Shown: positions 1 to 7,279, counted from the stretch's first letter. The stretch is 64,000 nucleotides of DNA from 0-14-0-80-60-11 sp049322355 (GCA_049322355.1 JBMORG010000027.1:124001-188000), one strand, 5' to 3'. A program made the numbers and translations. Notes: a model not told the origin generated them from the sequence alone.

Positions 1-71
1 ACCTCAAATTAACGGCCCATTTGGCCCAAGAAGTAGATTATCTGCGCCAATTGCTCAAGAAAAATTCCTAG
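1..71 (+). CDS. 3' end of an unidentified gene
   Basis: An open frame enters from the left edge and ends at TAG. Its last residues (LAQEVDYLRQLLKK followed by N-S) look like an amphipathic helix, as at the C-terminus of many regulators or coiled-coil proteins. Codon use resembles the neighbours. The visible part is too short to name a family, so only the existence of a coding 3' end is claimed. Confidence 0.45.
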   Translation, partial: LKLTAHLAQEVDYLRQLLKKNS

Positions 72-110
72 CCTGTCGGTTGGGGAAGGATGGGAGGCAG
101 AGCTGCTCTT

Positions 111-737
111 ATGAAAGCTACAATCAAGAAAGCCACTTTTCCAACTCTTGACATGAATACGCCCGAACTCGTTCCCTTCTTCTCCTTGGAACTCGACCCC
201 CAAGGGCAAGGGAATTCCATCCGGTTCCCCGTTAAAGTGAAAGATCTGGCAGCCGAAGGGGTCATCCTGGAAGTAGTCGATCTTCCCCCTGGATTGCAGG
301 CCGAGACTTTATTGAACCAGGAAAGCATATTGCATATGGCCTCGGATGGATTTGCCAGGGAGACTCAGTTGCGCAGTAAACTGGTTTGGTGTCGCCGGGG
401 GGAAACTGGGCCGTCTCATTACCTGTTGGGGCTGGATCTGGAAGGAGCTGACTTTCGGTCCCGCCGTTTCCTGGAAAATCTTATAGCCCGTCCCAAGGAT
501 ATCTCAGACCTTTGGACGTATTGGGATCAGGTCCAGACCAAGCCAGCCTCCGATGATAGCAGGATCATTTTTTATATAGGTGCAATGGCGTTTTTAGGGG
601 GGATAGTGCTCCAAGCTACCCTGCCCGATTCCTACGGCGCCCTGGCCACCATCATGACATTTTTCGGAATCTACATGATTGCCGGCAAATGCCTGTGGAC
701 TTGGTGGCGCAAACGTAATATTCCCAAAGAATGCTGA
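111..737 (+). CDS. Hypothetical membrane-anchored protein, possibly PilZ-like
   Basis: I do not recognise this protein with certainty. Residues 1 to about 130 are soluble and beta-rich; the stretch around FPVKVKDLAAEGV, followed by a region with LVWCRRGE and YLLGLDLEG, loosely resembles a PilZ (cyclic-di-GMP) domain, but clear RxxxR and D/NxSxxG motifs are not seen. Two hydrophobic segments near the C-terminus (starting about IIFYIGAMAFLGG and ATIMTFFGIYMIAG) should anchor it in the inner membrane with a short basic tail (WWRKR). An ATG 21 bases upstream is also possible, but its purine run is too close to act as a ribosome site. The next gene on the same strand is a MinD/FlhG-type ATPase, so a role in polar or envelope organisation is conceivable. 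Confidence 0.6.
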   Translation: MKATIKKATFPTLDMNTPELVPFFSLELDPQGQGNSIRFPVKVKDLAAEGVILEVVDLPPGLQAETLLNQESILHMASDGFARETQLRSKLVWCRRGETGPSHYLLGLDLEGADFRSRRFLENLIARPKDISDLWTYWDQVQTKPASDDSRIIFYIGAMAFLGGIVLQATLPDSYGALATIMTFFGIYMIAGKCLWTWWRKRNIPKEC

Positions 738-805
738 ACCACGAGGGCAGGAAGCCCTTGATCGCCTGTCTTAAATTTCCACCTAACGGGCGGGAGGACA
801 AGGAA

Positions 806-1801
806 ATGTCAATAAAGTTGAGCAAAAAACTTTGGAGCATCGGTGGTGGCAAAGGCGGCATCGGTAAAAGTGTCTTCACCCTGGGTTTAGGAATCTCCCT
901 GGCTCGCATGGGGAAAAAGATTATCCTGGTGGATGCGGATTTGGGTGGGGCCAATCTGCACACTCTGATGGGGGTAAGATTTCCCCCATGTACCCTGGAG
1001 GATTTCCTTTTAAACCGGGTAGGCCGTCTGGAAGATATCGTCATTGAGACCCAGGTGGAGGGGATCGGCTTGATCTGTGGGGCAGACGATATCCTGGGGG
1101 CGGCCAACCCCACTTACAATCAGAAAGTCCGCATTTTAAGGCAGATTGAAAACCTGCCGGCTGATCTGGTGTTCCTGGACCTGGGAGCCGGGACCTCCTA
1201 TAATATCCTGGATTTCTTCAATTACTCCCATGGCCGGATTTGTGTAATGACCAATCAGGCCACTTCTCTGCAAAATGTCTACGGCTTCATCAAAAGCGCC
1301 CTATATCGCCAAATCACCCGGGAGTTTGCCAAAGATCATGAGATGCTGCGTTTGGTATTCCAAAGCGATGCAACCCCCTCCGATAGCAAGATCGACTCCG
1401 TTGAGGACCTGCTTCTCCAACTTCCGGCAGGGGGTGAAGACCGTTTGAACCGGTTTCTGAACCTCCTGAAAAACTTTAAACTCTTTCTCGTAGTCAATAT
1501 GGTGAAGGATGGCCCGGACCTCCAGGCGGCCAAGATAATTGAAAAAGTCTGTGGATCTTTTCTCAGCGTGGTGCCCCAGATCCTGGGACACCTCTCCTTT
1601 GATCCTGCGATTGAAAAAGCTGTCAACCAAATGGTCCCTTTTCCCTTGAACCAGCAGAATAGCCCGGCAGCTTTGGACTTTAATGAAATCGCCCAGAACC
1701 TCTTAATTGAGTGTTATGACCAGACTGAGGTTGTCCAGAAAGAAACGGAAGAATCCGCTCCGCTTTCTGGACAAGCTTCAGGTTTTTGGGGGCGGAGATG
1801 A
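806..1801 (+). CDS. MinD/FlhG-family P-loop ATPase
   Basis: A deviant Walker A motif (GGGKGGIGKS) lies close to the N-terminus, followed by ILVDADLGGANLH and a Walker B-like VFLDLGAG, the signature of the ParA/MinD/SIMIBI class. The length of about 331 residues fits the FlhG/YlxH group better than classical MinD (about 270). Such ATPases bind the membrane or a polar partner and regulate the number and placement of flagella, pili or other complexes. No flagellar gene is visible nearby, so the cargo is unknown. I chose the ATG preceded by GGGAGG rather than the upstream in-frame ATG, because the fold begins just after this start. It follows the membrane protein by about 70 bases and may be cotranscribed with it. 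Confidence 0.8.
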   Translation: MSIKLSKKLWSIGGGKGGIGKSVFTLGLGISLARMGKKIILVDADLGGANLHTLMGVRFPPCTLEDFLLNRVGRLEDIVIETQVEGIGLICGADDILGAANPTYNQKVRILRQIENLPADLVFLDLGAGTSYNILDFFNYSHGRICVMTNQATSLQNVYGFIKSALYRQITREFAKDHEMLRLVFQSDATPSDSKIDSVEDLLLQLPAGGEDRLNRFLNLLKNFKLFLVVNMVKDGPDLQAAKIIEKVCGSFLSVVPQILGHLSFDPAIEKAVNQMVPFPLNQQNSPAALDFNEIAQNLLIECYDQTEVVQKETEESAPLSGQASGFWGRR

Positions 1802-1868
1802 ATCTGGCGCTGGGAAGGGGCAAATCCGGGCAAAGCGCCCTGGGAAAGTCGCATTACTTCTTTTCCTT

Positions 1869-1942
1869 TGTCATTCAGATCTGAGGGAGCTGAGCGACCG
1901 AATCTCAAAAAACGAGATGCTTCGCTGCGCCCAGAATGACAA
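1869..1942. repeat. Dispersed intergenic repeat, family C
   Basis: An imperfect inverted repeat (GAGGGAGCTGAGCGACCG on one side, TTCGCTGCGCCCAGAATGAC on the other). Close relatives lie at about 51270-51352 and, more diverged, at 19598-19682. It sits in the gap between convergent genes and has no coding potential of its own. Confidence 0.6.
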
Positions 1943-2002
1943 ATCCAACCGGATAACCAGCAACAACTTTCGACAAACGCTATAAAACCCAAAATCCAAA
2001 AC

Positions 2003-2701
2003 CTAAAACCTTTTCAATAACCACGCCACCCAGGTAAAGCTTATATCCGGTGGGAGCTCGGGATGGCAGAATTCCCGGGATAGTCGGTGGTTAAGCCGCC
2101 ATCCCAGCTTCTGATAGCTCTCCATCAAATGATTCTCTTGATTATCGCGAAACCCTGATAGAATCAAGGCGCCCTGGGGAGCCGTCAGGCGGTCCAGCTC
2201 CGCCACTTTCTCCCGCTGCACTTCCCAGGGCAGGTTGGCCGCCACGACCTCGAAGCGTCGCTTAATGCACTCGGTAGAGCCCTGAGCCACCCTGACAGAC
2301 CCGGCCAAGCCATTATCACGGGTGTTATCTCGAGTGGTTTGGGCTGCTCCCCAGGAAATATCCACTCCCACCACCAGGGGCACCCCCAAAGCTGCAGCCG
2401 CCAGGCTTACCACTCCGGCGCCGCACCCCACATCCAGCAGGCTGCCCGGCACTTTCGCGGCCATGGTCTCCCGCAGCAAATCCAGACAGAGGCTGGTGGT
2501 GGGATGGCCTGGCGGAAAGGCCTCGCCACGGCGCACCACTACGACCTTTATCTTGCTTTCGGATGAAGTTGGTGGGCAATGAGTGCAAAGTACCAGGCGG
2601 GAAGACAAGCGGTACGACCAGCCTGGGGACCTGGATTCCGTCATGTCGATTTGCTTGACCTTTGAATGTATCAGTGCCCCTCTGGGTTTTTCCGCACCCA
2701 T
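2003..2701 (-). CDS. PrmA-like SAM-dependent methyltransferase
   Basis: The glycine-rich SAM-binding motif LLDVGCGAG (about residues 88-96) is followed by VVGVDIS and by AANLPWE, the N-x-P-x catalytic-type motif used by methyltransferases acting on amide or amine nitrogen. The upstream segment PPGHPTTSLCLDLL matches the equivalent segment of ribosomal protein L11 methyltransferase PrmA, but the protein is shorter than PrmA (about 290 residues) and lacks its full N-terminal substrate domain. The substrate is therefore not known. An internal ATG (residue 20) is an alternative start. Its 5' end overlaps the preceding TusA-like gene by 31 bases, so the two are probably translationally coupled. 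Confidence 0.72.
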   Translation of the reverse strand: MGAEKPRGALIHSKVKQIDMTESRSPGWSYRLSSRLVLCTHCPPTSSESKIKVVVVRRGEAFPPGHPTTSLCLDLLRETMAAKVPGSLLDVGCGAGVVSLAAAALGVPLVVGVDISWGAAQTTRDNTRDNGLAGSVRVAQGSTECIKRRFEVVAANLPWEVQREKVAELDRLTAPQGALILSGFRDNQENHLMESYQKLGWRLNHRLSREFCHPELPPDISFTWVAWLLKRF

Positions 2702-2910
2702 AAATAAAACCAGTCATCCTGTTTTTCCCAGGCCAGGATATCATCACTGGACCGCTCCACAATAATCAACAAATCCTTTAGGGTATCCTGGTCCTTCAGG
2801 CAAATTTCCAGAACCGCCCCGGCTTCCATCTGGGCCAGAGTGGATTTACACAGGGCCAGGCTGAAGGGAATCACCACCCCGGAAATATCTAGTCTTAGAT
2901 CATATTTCAT
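2671..2910 (-). CDS. TusA-like fold protein lacking the catalytic CPxP cysteine
   Basis: At 79 residues it has the size and pattern of the TusA/SirA/YeeD family: LDISG at the N-terminus, a helix, then VLEICLKDQDTLKDL and a final WFYLWVRK strand. TusA proteins carry sulfur as a persulfide on the Cys of a CPxP motif placed right after the LDxxG segment. Here that position reads VVIPFSLALCK, so the Pro is kept but the Cys is replaced by Ile; a Cys occurs seven residues later. It may have lost sulfur-carrier activity or use the displaced Cys. It overlaps the methyltransferase gene downstream and is divergent from a sigma-54 activator. Assignment rests on pattern resemblance, not a search. Confidence 0.65.
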   Translation of the reverse strand: MKYDLRLDISGVVIPFSLALCKSTLAQMEAGAVLEICLKDQDTLKDLLIIVERSSDDILAWEKQDDWFYLWVRKNPEGH

Positions 2911-2939
2911 AAGAGTAACGGTTCGCTGCCTCGGTTCGT

Positions 2940-2953
2940 GCTTCCCTTTTGCC
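2940..2953 (-). promoter_or_regulatory. Weak sigma-54 promoter candidate for the tusA-like operon
   Basis: Read on the minus strand the site is CGGCAAAAGGGAAGCA: the GG and GC dinucleotides have the exact ten-base spacing of -24/-12 promoters and GGCA is present, but the -12 box is AAGC rather than TTGC. It would start transcription about 18 bases before the gene. A sigma-54 activator gene lies divergently. Low confidence because two boxes this short occur by chance. Confidence 0.25.
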
Positions 2954-3109
2954 GATATTCCCCGAATTCACGCCAAACCAGGGAATATTTTCTGCAGGCG
3001 CGGATTTGCAGGTGCCTCTTATTTGGGCGGTATAACATCACGGTTGTGCCCCGGCAGGCTTTTTGTTATCATTGTTAAAACAAGTGTTAAAAAATTCCGA
3101 GGCCATCAC

Positions 3110-4492
3110 ATGCAGGAACAAAATATCAACCGCTATTGGAAAGAAATTATCAACACCATGAGTGACGGCCTTATGGTGGTCAGCCCTGACGGCACCATCC
3201 TCATGGTTAATCAGGCCTTCGAAAGGATGACGGGGTACAGCCGGGAGGAGCTCATTGGCTACTCTTGTGCGAAATTGAGCTGCGACACCTGTGCCGTGGC
3301 CCGCTCCGAAGGCAAAGGCCGGTGGTGTGACCTCTTTGAGCAAGGGGAGGCCACCCGGAAACCCTGCCTGCTGATGCGCAAAGACGGTGCTTATCTTCAT
3401 ACCCTGAAAAACGCCGCTATCCTGAGGGATGAAGACGGAAAAGTCCTGGGCGCGGTGGAAACCCTTACTGATATCTCGGAAATTGACAAGCGGGATGAGA
3501 AAATCCACCATCTCTCCAAGCTTATGGATGCCGCCGGCGACTTCCAGGGTTTGGTGGGGAAATCCCGCATCATGCAACAAATATTTGAACTGACCCAAAA
3601 GGCCGCCCAAAGCGAGGCTCCCGTGATAATCTTCGGCGAGAGCGGCACCGGTAAGGAGCTGGTGGCGCACGCCATTCATACCTTGGGCCGGAGACGGGAG
3701 GGTCCCTTCATCACCTGCAATTGTGCCGCGCTCAACGAGGCCCTGTTGGAGAGCGAGCTTTTCGGCCATGTCAAGGGGGCCTTTACCGGGGCGTACACCC
3801 ATCGCCAGGGCCGCTTTGAGGCCGCCCACCGGGGAGACATCTTTCTGGATGAAGTGGGCGACATCCCTCCCGCGATCCAGGTAAAACTTTTGCGCGTCCT
3901 GGAGACTAAGCAGTTTGAGCGGGTGGGGGACCACCGGCCCATCACCACCGATGTCCGCATCATTACGGCCACCCATCGCGACCTGGAAGCGTTGGTTGCC
4001 GCGGGCAAATTTCGGGAAGACCTGTTCTTTCGTATCAATGTCATTCCCATCCATCTGCCGCCCTTGCGGCAACGTCTGGAGGACCTCCCTTTACTGGTGG
4101 AGCATTTTCTTGCCCGGCTCCGCCGCCGCAGCGGCAAGGCCATATCCGGCCTCGACCGGGACGCCATGGGGATTCTCCTTGATCACCCCTGGCCCGGCAA
4201 TGTCCGGGAACTTAAAAGTGTCCTGGAATATGCCTTTGTGGTGGCCGAAAGCGGGCTCATCGCCCCTTCCCAGTTACCCCCCAAGTTGACTTCTGGGCCA
4301 GTCTCCCCGAAGACTTCGCCGGAGGCCGGAGGCGCCCCAGTTTCCGACGAAAAAACCGCCCTGGTCAAAGCCTTGCGACAGACCGGTGGAAACCAGTCCC
4401 AAGCCGCAGTCCTGTTGGGGGTAAGCCGCGTCACCATCTGGCACCGCATGAAAAAATACGGCATCGATGTGCATAAGCTGGTTAGCACCTAG
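3110..4492 (+). CDS. PAS-domain sigma-54-dependent transcriptional activator with Cys cluster
   Basis: About 460 residues. An N-terminal PAS domain (residues about 10-125, with NQAFERMTGYS) contains Cys53, Cys58, Cys61, Cys73 and Cys86, enough for a metal centre or thiol switch. A linker helix follows, then an AAA+ domain with Walker A GESGTGKE, the sigma-54 contact loop GAFTGA, Walker B FLDEVGD, and the R-finger region. The C-terminus has a Fis-type helix-turn-helix (TGGNQSQAAVLLGVSRVTI). It has no receiver domain, so it should sense its signal directly through the PAS domain. The open frame extends 90 codons upstream, but that part lacks family resemblance; the chosen ATG starts just before the PAS fold. 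It is divergent from the tusA-like gene and precedes a dsrE-like gene, suggesting a sulfur or redox signal. Confidence 0.9.
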   Translation: MQEQNINRYWKEIINTMSDGLMVVSPDGTILMVNQAFERMTGYSREELIGYSCAKLSCDTCAVARSEGKGRWCDLFEQGEATRKPCLLMRKDGAYLHTLKNAAILRDEDGKVLGAVETLTDISEIDKRDEKIHHLSKLMDAAGDFQGLVGKSRIMQQIFELTQKAAQSEAPVIIFGESGTGKELVAHAIHTLGRRREGPFITCNCAALNEALLESELFGHVKGAFTGAYTHRQGRFEAAHRGDIFLDEVGDIPPAIQVKLLRVLETKQFERVGDHRPITTDVRIITATHRDLEALVAAGKFREDLFFRINVIPIHLPPLRQRLEDLPLLVEHFLARLRRRSGKAISGLDRDAMGILLDHPWPGNVRELKSVLEYAFVVAESGLIAPSQLPPKLTSGPVSPKTSPEAGGAPVSDEKTALVKALRQTGGNQSQAAVLLGVSRVTIWHRMKKYGIDVHKLVST

Positions 4493-4523
4493 TGGTCCGT
4501 ATCCCCATTAGATGGCCTTAGAG

Positions 4524-4616
4524 TTCCCTCCCCCTTGATGGGGGAGGGTCAGGGTGGGGGTGGAAAGGCGTTGAAACTTCCCTCTCACCCTACCCCCTCC
4601 CACCAGGGGAGGGGGA
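4524..4616. repeat. Dispersed palindromic repeat, family A (copy 1)
   Basis: About 95 bases with two arms: a left arm CCCTCCCCCTTGATGGGGGA then GGGTCAGGGTGGGGG, a short variable middle, and a right arm TACCCCCTCCCACCAGGGGA, which is an imperfect inverted copy of the left. Five further copies are in this window (about 13706, 21125, 38052, 45758 and 57876), all intergenic. It could be a small mobile repeat or a structured RNA element. Confidence 0.8.
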
Positions 4617-4646
4617 AAAATTAATCTCCTTATATTTGTGTGAGCT

Positions 4647-4991
4647 CTAAAAGGTAAGTACCTTATAGTCGGGACTGGCCACCTTCTGCACCAGCACCGG
4701 CATCGGGGCAATGACCGTGCCCTCAATCAGGTCATCCTGGGTGATGAGGCGTTTTTCGGCGCAGGACTTGCAAACCATGACCGGATGCTCGCGGCTTTTG
4801 AGCATCTCCATATAGTCACCCAGGGATTCCCCATAGGCCCCTTTGATGCCTCGAGCCCACTGGACCGCCTCGTCGATGAGGAAGACTTCCACGTGACTTC
4901 CTTGCTCTGCAGTCAGAGCGGCGATTTGGAAAGCCCGAATCGCACTGCTGGCTTTTTCCAGGCCCTTAGTAATGATAAATAGGAGTTTCAT
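4647..4991 (-). CDS. DsrE/DsrF-like protein
   Basis: This 114-residue protein begins MKLLFIITKGLEKASSAIRAF and continues with a Rossmann-like alternation, as in the DsrE/YchN family of small sulfur-relay or peroxide-related proteins. Two cysteines in VCKSC (residues 74 and 77) are near the position where DsrE-type proteins carry their active Cys. No DsrF/DsrH or dissimilatory sulfite reductase gene is adjacent, so it is a stand-alone member whose partner is unknown. It is transcribed away from a sigma-54 activator and has an excellent -24/-12 promoter upstream, implying control by an activator such as one of its two neighbours. Confidence 0.8.
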   Translation of the reverse strand: MKLLFIITKGLEKASSAIRAFQIAALTAEQGSHVEVFLIDEAVQWARGIKGAYGESLGDYMEMLKSREHPVMVCKSCAEKRLITQDDLIEGTVIAPMPVLVQKVASPDYKVLTF

Positions 4992-5086
4992 TGATATATT
5001 CTCCCCTGCCTTCGCTGCACCAGGTTATGTAATTAGCATCCTTAGGATATGCCTGTAAGCTGTAAAAAGTAAACATTAATAAGTCC

Positions 5087-5104
5087 AAGCAATATCAATG
5101 CCAA
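5087..5104 (-). promoter_or_regulatory. Sigma-54 (-24/-12) promoter of the dsrE-like gene
   Basis: On the minus strand the site reads TTGGCATTGATATTGCTT. It matches the sigma-54 consensus TTGGCAC-N5-TTGCT at nearly every conserved base, and the GG and GC pairs are exactly ten bases apart. Transcription would start near 5077, about 86 bases before the dsrE-like start codon. Upstream, towards the divergent activator gene, are inverted repeats that could be activator sites: CTTGC (5119) with GCAAG (5145) and CTCAATT (5154) with AATTGAG (5202). Confidence 0.75.
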
Positions 5105-5250
5105 TTTGGAAAAAAGCGCTTGCCATAATTATTTAATTAATTAAGCAAGTTATCTCAATTAATTTCGCTGGTTCTCTTAATAACTGTTAATTTTAAAAAT
5201 AAATTGAGTTAAGGTAATTTTATATTTTCTTTTTATTTAACCCAGTTACA

Positions 5251-6600
5251 ATGGAACTTATGCCAGATTTAACCCTGGAAAACCTGCTGTCGGACAAAAA
5301 GAACCTGGAACAAGTCCTGGACCATCTCCGAGATGGGATTATCGCCCACGACCGCAATCGGATAATCCTTTACTTCAACCGGGTGGCCGAAGAGATCACC
5401 GGGTATTCCCGAAATGAGGTCTTGGGGCGTGATTGTCATCAGGCCTTTGGCAGTCCCCTTTGCGGCGGCCAGTGCTCTTTTTGCGGTCAAGCTCCGGGGA
5501 CGTGGACTCCGGTATCTTACCCCATTAACATCATTACTAAAAATGGCAAACCCTGCCAGATTGAAATGTCGGTGGTAGGTATGACCGATGGTGCCGGAAG
5601 CCTGGCGGGGGTCCTGGCCACCTTTCGGGACGTCACCAGTTTAGCGGGCTTGAAGCTCTGGGCGGAAAAGACCACCGGGTTTGCTGGCATCATCGGGCGG
5701 ACTCCCCAAATGGTTCAGATTTTTAGGGAGATTCAACGGATCGCCGAAACCGATTATCCCGTACTGGTAACGGGTGAGACCGGCACCGGCAAAGAGTTGG
5801 TGGCCGCAGCTATTCACAGCGAAAGCCGCAGGCGTACCTATCCCTTTGTCCCCGTCAACTGCGGCGCCCTCCCTGGTGGGATAGTGGAGAGCGAGCTCTT
5901 TGGACATGTGAGAGGCGCCTTTTCCGGGGCCTTCCGGGATAAAAAGGGGCGTTTTGAGCTGGCCCATGGTGGCACCATTTTTTTGGATGAAGTGGGGGAG
6001 TTATCAAAGGACATCCAGGTAAAACTGCTTCGGGTTCTGGAGCAGGGAACTTTTGAACGGGTGGGCGGCGAAAGCACTATTGCCGTGAACGTGCGGGTCA
6101 TTTGCGCCACCAACCGAGACTTAAAAAAGGAAATAACCAAAAAGAACTTCCGGGAAGACCTCTATTACAGAATCAACGTTGTGCCTATCCACCTCCCGCC
6201 CCTGAGAAATCGCAAAGACGACCTTCCCCTTCTGCTGAATCACTTCCTGGAGCAGGCCCGGAAGCAGGGCCAAAAAACCGCCCGCTTTGCTCCCGAGACT
6301 ATCTCCCGGCTGCGCCAATATCCCTGGCCTGGAAACGTCCGGGAGCTGCAAAACGCCATCCATTTTGCTCTGGCTCGATGCTCTGGAGACGAGGTCGGTC
6401 CTGAGGATTTGCCCCCTGAAGTTCAAGGCGGGAAAGGCATCTCAACCTCCCGGGGCCCCGCACCCAAACTAAATTGGGCGATGATCAAAACTGCCCTGGA
6501 ACAGTGCGGCGGCAATAAGGTCAAGGCCGCCCGGCTGCTGGGAGTAGGACGGGCCACCCTCTACCGTTTTCTGGCGTCTCAAGATACACCTCTGTCTTAA
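5251..6600 (+). CDS. PAS-domain sigma-54-dependent activator with GAFSGA loop
   Basis: About 449 residues with the same layout as the activator 760 bases upstream: an N-terminal PAS domain (about residues 18-130) with a Cys cluster (Cys62, 71, 75, 78, in DCHQAF, PLCGGQCSFC), an AAA+ domain with Walker A GETGTGKE and Walker B FLDEVGE, and a Fis-type helix-turn-helix (CGGNKVKAARLLGVGRATLY). The sigma-54 contact loop reads GAFSGA, a Thr-to-Ser change at the residue that touches sigma-54. There is no receiver domain. The start used is the first ATG; one three codons later is equally good and neither has a strong ribosome site. It is divergent from the dsrE-like gene and upstream of the rubredoxin/rubrerythrin cluster, both plausible targets. 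Confidence 0.88.
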   Translation: MELMPDLTLENLLSDKKNLEQVLDHLRDGIIAHDRNRIILYFNRVAEEITGYSRNEVLGRDCHQAFGSPLCGGQCSFCGQAPGTWTPVSYPINIITKNGKPCQIEMSVVGMTDGAGSLAGVLATFRDVTSLAGLKLWAEKTTGFAGIIGRTPQMVQIFREIQRIAETDYPVLVTGETGTGKELVAAAIHSESRRRTYPFVPVNCGALPGGIVESELFGHVRGAFSGAFRDKKGRFELAHGGTIFLDEVGELSKDIQVKLLRVLEQGTFERVGGESTIAVNVRVICATNRDLKKEITKKNFREDLYYRINVVPIHLPPLRNRKDDLPLLLNHFLEQARKQGQKTARFAPETISRLRQYPWPGNVRELQNAIHFALARCSGDEVGPEDLPPEVQGGKGISTSRGPAPKLNWAMIKTALEQCGGNKVKAARLLGVGRATLYRFLASQDTPLS

Positions 6601-6609
6601 GAATCAATC

Positions 6610-6806
6610 TGAGACATTTAAGACACTCTATCATCTTATTAATCTTGATTAATTTCATTTTCTAACACAACAAAGTGTCTCAAGATTCCTAATTCTTCCG
6701 GCCCTCCCAGAATCAGAACCACAACCAAACAGATTTAATAAATTCCCGATATTCTTAGTTATTTCTAATTAATCACTTTATTCCGCCACCTGGCACGAAT
6801 CGTGAT
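6610..6806 (+). promoter_or_regulatory. Possible activator sites and sigma-54-like promoter before the redox cluster
   Basis: This AT-rich gap contains TGAGACA (6610) and its exact inverse TGTCTCA (6676), plus AGACACT (6621) paired with AGTGTCT (6674). At 6791 there is TGGCACG, a perfect -24 box; the -12 box ten bases on is GTGAT instead of TTGCT. The predicted start would be about 6817, just before the ribosome site of the next gene. The inverted repeats sit 110-200 bases upstream of that start, the usual distance for activator sites. The imperfect -12 box keeps confidence low. Confidence 0.35.
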
Positions 6807-6831
6807 TTATAAACCGGGGAGGAAAGCAAAT

Positions 6832-7038
6832 TTGAAAACTCCATCCAACGAATGCATCAGAAGAACCCTGGAATTGACCGAGCAGATGCTGAGGCTGGCC
6901 GAGGCAGGGGACGCGGTGCGGCAAGATGTGGGGTGCGGCGTGCTTTATGGGGTGCTGCGGGATGCGGCTTACCGGATTAAAAGGCTGGCCGAAGCGGAGC
7001 GGGAAGCCCACATCCAGAAAAAAGCTTGGACCCCATAG
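6832..7038 (+). CDS. Small conserved-looking helical protein of unknown function
   Basis: I do not recognise it. The start is a TTG preceded by GGGGAGGA; an upstream GTG in the same frame lies inside the putative promoter. The protein of about 68 residues is predicted to be mostly helical (IRRTLELTEQMLRLAEAGD, then YRIKRLAEAEREAHI) with one Cys-containing segment (DVGCGVLYGVLRDAAYRI). It is the first gene of the run rubredoxin, rubrerythrin, desulfoferrodoxin and is separated from the rubredoxin gene by 16 bases, so it probably belongs to that operon. Confidence 0.6.
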   Translation: MKTPSNECIRRTLELTEQMLRLAEAGDAVRQDVGCGVLYGVLRDAAYRIKRLAEAEREAHIQKKAWTP

Positions 7039-7054
7039 AGGAAGGAATGGAAAG

Positions 7055-7213
7055 ATGCAGCAATATGAATGTGGCTACTGTGGCTATATCTATGATCCCT
7101 GCCAAGGAGGTCCGGGGAGTGATATACCCCCCAACACGGCCTTTGAAAACCTGCCCGAAGATTGGTTCTGCCCAATCTGCGGGGCGTTCAAAGAGGCTTT
7201 TAAGCCAGTGTGA
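7055..7213 (+). CDS. Rubredoxin
   Basis: At 52 residues it has the standard rubredoxin length and the two iron-binding knuckles: CGYCG at residues 6-10 and CPICGA at 39-44, with the conserved YIYDP, PGSDIPPNTAF and LPEDWFCP segments. The mononuclear Fe(Cys)4 site passes single electrons in the cytoplasm, typically to rubrerythrin or superoxide reductase, both encoded just downstream. The start has a purine-rich GAGGAAGGA ahead of it. One extra Cys occurs at residue 16 (YDPCQGG). Confidence 0.97.
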   Translation: MQQYECGYCGYIYDPCQGGPGSDIPPNTAFENLPEDWFCPICGAFKEAFKPV

Positions 7214-7216
7214 ACT

Positions 7217-7237
7217 AGGGTTTTGAAGAAAAACCCT
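7217..7237 (+). other. Hairpin after rubredoxin gene
   Basis: AGGGTTTT and AAAACCCT form a perfect 8-bp stem with a 5-base loop four bases after the rubredoxin stop codon. No run of T follows, so it is more likely an mRNA processing or stability element, or a weak attenuator, than a full terminator. Confidence 0.45.
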
Positions 7238-7279
7238 GCAATTATTATCTATAACCATGAATTTTTAAGAGGAGAGACC

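Noticed and set aside
5106..5124. Plus-strand TTGGAAAA...CTTGCC resembling a sigma-54 promoter
   Set aside because: The GG and GC pairs are 12 bases apart instead of 10, so it does not meet the strict spacing.
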